A stretch of 64,000 bases of DNA, from NCBI GenBank assembly GCA_958510875.1, contig OY294071.1, positions 35,742,581-35,806,580 of the forward strand. Reading direction: 5' to 3'. A model generated the notes under the pieces. The model ran no database searches. It was not told the origin of the DNA and saw only the letters and a list, made by a program, of their open reading frames with translations. The stretch's first letter is position 1, and the number at the start of each line of letters is the position of its first letter. Positions 60,925 through 64,000 of the stretch are shown here, piece by piece. The DNA comes from Endomychus coccineus. Taxonomy: Eukaryota > Arthropoda > Insecta > Coleoptera > Endomychidae. Both the position numbers and the translations under genes were made by a program.

Positions 60925-61790
60925 TCCTCACGAACAACATAGCTGTAATACTAGCCTTAAGCAGAAACAAGACTACCTCCAAATTGTTGTTGGAAAGCTA
61001 TGACATTTTATGCCAAGCAACAAACAGCAACACGATTTGACCTAGCCTCAGGTAACCTGACCTACTGGCTACAAGTAGGGACAAGATTACCTCAAAACTT
61101 GTACATAAAGCCTTTACACCCGAAACCAAGCAACAAGCTAACTTAACATAATCAAACCCAATCTAACCTACTAACTGGCAATAAGTAGAAACAAGATCCC
61201 CTCCAAACTAGTATAAGACACCCATAACAGTCTAAGCCAAGCAACAATTGCTATCCTAACCTAATCTTATCTCACCTAACCTACTAACTGGCAATAATTT
61301 AGATCCAGATCACCTTCAAACTAGTACAGAAAGCCTTAACACCCGAAGCCAAGTAACAAACGATAACATAACCTAATCAAACCTATTTGACTTACTAACT
61401 GGCAATAAGTTGGAACAATATGACCTTCGAACTAGTATAAGGAAACCATAGCACACTAAACCAAGCAGCAAACACTAACCTTACCTAACCCAATCTGAGC
61501 TATTTTACTAACTGACAATAATGTAGAAGAAGATCCCCTCCAAAGTAGTATAAGGAATCCATAAGAGCCTAAGCCAAACAACAACTGCTGACCTAACCTG
61601 AACATACTCGACATAACCTACCAGCTGGCGAAAATTTGGAAACCGGGTCACCTCCAAACTAGTACAAAAAGTCTTAACACCCGAAGCCAAGCAACAAACG
61701 CTAGCCTAACATAATCAAACCTGACTTGACCTACTAACTGGCAATAAGTTGTTAAAACATAACCTCCAAACTAGTATAGTTAATGTTTGA
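60925..61790. repeat. ~113-bp degenerate tandem array (about 7.5 copies)
   Basis: Units are marked by 'cctactaactggcaataagt' (about 61057, 61165, 61278, 61391, 61507, 61617 and 61730), 'cctccaaactagta' and 'ccaagcaacaa'. Two subtypes alternate imperfectly: 'cttaacacccgaagcc' and 'ccataagagcctaagcc'. The linker part repeats CCTAACCTAA-like blocks, reminiscent of the arthropod telomere repeat. No coding function was seen. Confidence 0.9.
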
Positions 61791-63109
61791 TATACCTTTC
61801 AAGTGAGTTGGGAGATAATTAAAAAATCTCGGTCCAAGATAGGAGCTGGATCTTTGTCCAGTTCTTTTGAACGCTTTATCGGTTGCTAATACATTATTGT
61901 TATGTGCTCTAGTATTGATGTTATGTGAAATAGTATTTTTTACCGATTTTTGAATATCGACAATAGTCTTTTTACGTAAAGAATACTATTTCACTTCCTC
62001 CAGTGGCGCACGCCACTGATTTTTTAAGAACCAAAAATTATTTCTAGAATCCTTGTTCAATTTACAACAAAAAAGGCTCTTTTCTTTTTCCGTTTTCCAA
62101 TCATTTGCCAGTGAAAAATTCTTTAAGCGACTGGAATTCAGACAAATTTATATCTGTCGTAGTAGGCCATACATCAGTGGAGATACAAAGATCCTAAGAA
62201 TGAGTAAGTAATCTAGCTAATCGTGTACACAAAACTGAATATTCCTTAGGTTCATTCAATTCGAATGAGAGGAATGTCTTTTTGGTATTCCATATTTACA
62301 AGTTTTTTAATCGAGCAATAGTTCCACATGAATAAAATCCATTAATGTATCATTTTGTAGCTCAAGGCAACAGTAATTCGAATGGACCATTTTATGGATG
62401 TACGAATGCAATGAATAGTTAATATTATTTAAAATCACAAATAGATGAATAATTGTTGTGATGTTGAATTAATCATGATTTGTATCACTCCATTTATAAT
62501 CATAATTTAATTATGTAGAAACCAACCCTCAATTCATTTTCGGGAACATATGTTTGTTACGCTTGGGAATCGGCGGTATATAAAGCGCTGCTTGCTTCTA
62601 GATACAATAGCTTGCGTTTTTTCATCTCAGCAACTAAATTACTTGCTGCTGTTTTATTTGAATATGCTAGCATAAATTTAACTAGAAACATAGTATATGG
62701 CTACATTAATTACTTTTTGAACATGTATAGAGGTATTAATTTGACATGAGTAGATTAGATTTATCCCGCTAAAAATTATGATTTATGCTTCGTATCCCTA
62801 TAATTTAATTTAATATTATTTATCATTTATCACCCTTATATCGTTCCTGTTATATAGGTATATGTAGGATGAATACTTTCATATTCTAGCTTGTCAATTG
62901 GAATTTACAGGATATACAGGTTGTTACAAAACGAGCTAACCAACAAAAGATTTCACTTTATCGCTGGAAGGCATCGATTTTATCAGTTCGTTTCCATGTG
63001 GATGAAGGGATATGGGAGATAAACCATTTCCTGTTTACTTGAAAAAAGAACGACACAGTCTTGCTGTTGATTCGAAGAACTTTCCGACTCACCCTAGCTG
63101 TATCATTGG
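61791..63109. other. AT-rich stretch; small hairpin at 61.92-61.99 kb
   Basis: 'gtgaaatagtatttttta' (61925-) is mirrored by 'taaagaatactatttcac' (ending 61994), a short palindromic MITE-like hairpin of 70 bp. Nothing else was recognised. Confidence 0.45.
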
Positions 63110-63895
63110 ATATCTCCAAAGCATTCGACCGAGTCTGGCACCAAAGCCTTCTTGGGAAACTTCCGTCATATGGTTTGCCACCTTAACTTTGTCGCTTACC
63201 ATAGAGTTTTCCCCCAGATAGATAACTCCATGTGATGGTTGACGGAGTTCCCTCCGATATAATGACTACCAACGCTGGTGTTCCACAAGAAATCTGTCTT
63301 GGCACCAACTTTGCTTCTGCTCTATATAAACGACCTGCTGGAAGTGACCACCTGTCTCGTCCCCAGCTTTGCAGATGATGGTACACTTCACACCGCTTTC
63401 TCATCTGGAGACGGGTTGACGCAATTGATGGAGATCTGGCAAGGACTTTGAAATGAGGATCTGATAATCTAGTAGAGTTTGATGCAATCAAAACTCCTGC
63501 TTGCGTCTTCTCAAGGAAGATGAGTCCATACTCTCTAGAAGATCCTAGGAAGGTGGGAGATCTCTCCCTTTTCTATAGATATTTCCATGGTCGGTGTTCA
63601 TCTGAAATCTCATCTGCTGTTCCACCACGAGTGATATCAGATAGGCGGACTAGACGAGCTCAAACTACTCATCCCTTCATTGCCAAGCTCGAGACCTGCC
63701 GGACCTCTTCCTACTAGACTTCATTTTTCTATCGAACAGCAAAGTTATAGAGCTCTCCACCTAGTGAAGTCCTTCCCCAGGCCTAGAACCTACAAACCGA
63801 ACGCCTTTCTCCTCTCTCAACATTCCACTGCTGGCTCACATGATTTTCTTTGAACATTATAAGTTTCCCTCTCGTGTAGTTACAGTATATATAGA
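63110..63895 (+). pseudogene. CR1/Jockey-group element, RT palm to 3' end
   Basis: It begins in RT motif A: 'SKAFDRVWHQSLLGKLPSYG' ('VWHQ' intact), then ATNAGVPQEICLGTNFASAL in place of 'PQGSVLAPTLFLLHIND', 'SFADDGTLHTAFSS' (FADD intact), 'QLMEIWQGL', 'FYRYFHGRCSSEISSAVPPR' and VISDRRTRRAQTTHPFIAKL, 'QTSFFYRTAKLWSSLPSEVL'-like C-terminus and the 3' end 'cctctcgtgtagtta'. It has deletions and shifts. Together with 39.1-40.06 kb it is the best source for the family consensus. Confidence 0.85.
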
Positions 63896-64000
63896 TGAAA
63901 AACATCAACTTAGCTGTAATCTGCCAGACTCCGTCAGTCGATAGTACCTACATCAAAATATAAGTCGACATGCATAATTTAAAGGAGTTATTCCTAAAAT
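63896..64000. other. Window end, nothing recognised
   Basis: AT-rich sequence after the 3' end of the CR1-like copy. Confidence 0.3.

Overview
The window looks like intergenic or intronic DNA from a large, AT-rich, repeat-loaded animal genome, most likely an insect. The evidence is the mix of degenerate mobile elements: CR1/Jockey-group non-LTR retrotransposons ('BS-like' EN+RT), I/R1-group non-LTR elements with an RNase H domain, a Penelope-like RT, a Ty3/gypsy integrase, Tc1/mariner (IS630) transposases, a hAT-like DDE transposase family seen in arthropods, MITEs, long (TA)n tracts and several satellites. No complete protein-coding gene was found. Almost every recognisable coding stretch is broken by stops or frameshifts. 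The species cannot be named from the sequence.

Layout. 1-13.9 kb: truncated CR1-like and I-like fragments on both strands, a ~290-bp satellite (1.27-1.85 kb), a mariner fragment (6.83-7.14 kb) and a palindromic element with hammerhead-like ends (9.2-9.6 kb). 13.9-20 kb: mostly unassigned, with one weak host-exon candidate (16.35-16.76 kb), a second hammerhead-like element (17.4-17.8 kb) and an I-like 3' end (17.8-18.3 kb). 20-41.5 kb: CR1-like fragments, a palindromic MITE (24.5 kb), a pair of outward-facing hammerheads (26.7-26.9 kb) of which the minus-strand one has an intact consensus core, an L2/CR1-type 3' end (28.65-29.46 kb), a THAP-associated repeat pair, the satellite again in inverse orientation (36.5-37.7 kb) and another mariner fragment.

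41.5-50 kb is the most unusual part. Between long (TA)n tracts lies an inverted array of 474-bp units, two on minus and three on plus, each carrying an identical 73-nt tRNA-like gene. It has a serine (AGA) anticodon, a short variable loop, a good box A and a perfect box B. A fragment of the same unit recurs at 49.79-49.86 kb, and a nearly perfect 217-bp inverted repeat sits in (TA)n at 49.1-49.6 kb. A Penelope-like RT remnant lies at 45.5-45.9 kb.

50-64 kb: a decayed DDE transposase gene with a probable 5'-UTR intron (50.7-53.1 kb), a long-TIR MITE, another hammerhead-like motif (54.76 kb), a gypsy integrase-to-C-terminus remnant, a long I-like 3' segment, a 113-bp tandem array containing CCTAA telomere-like motifs (60.9-61.8 kb) and a final CR1-like copy.

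The genes do not form a pathway. What links them is selfish-element biology: repeats associated with (TA)n, ribozyme-bearing termini and an RNA polymerase III-type tRNA-like unit amplified head-to-head.
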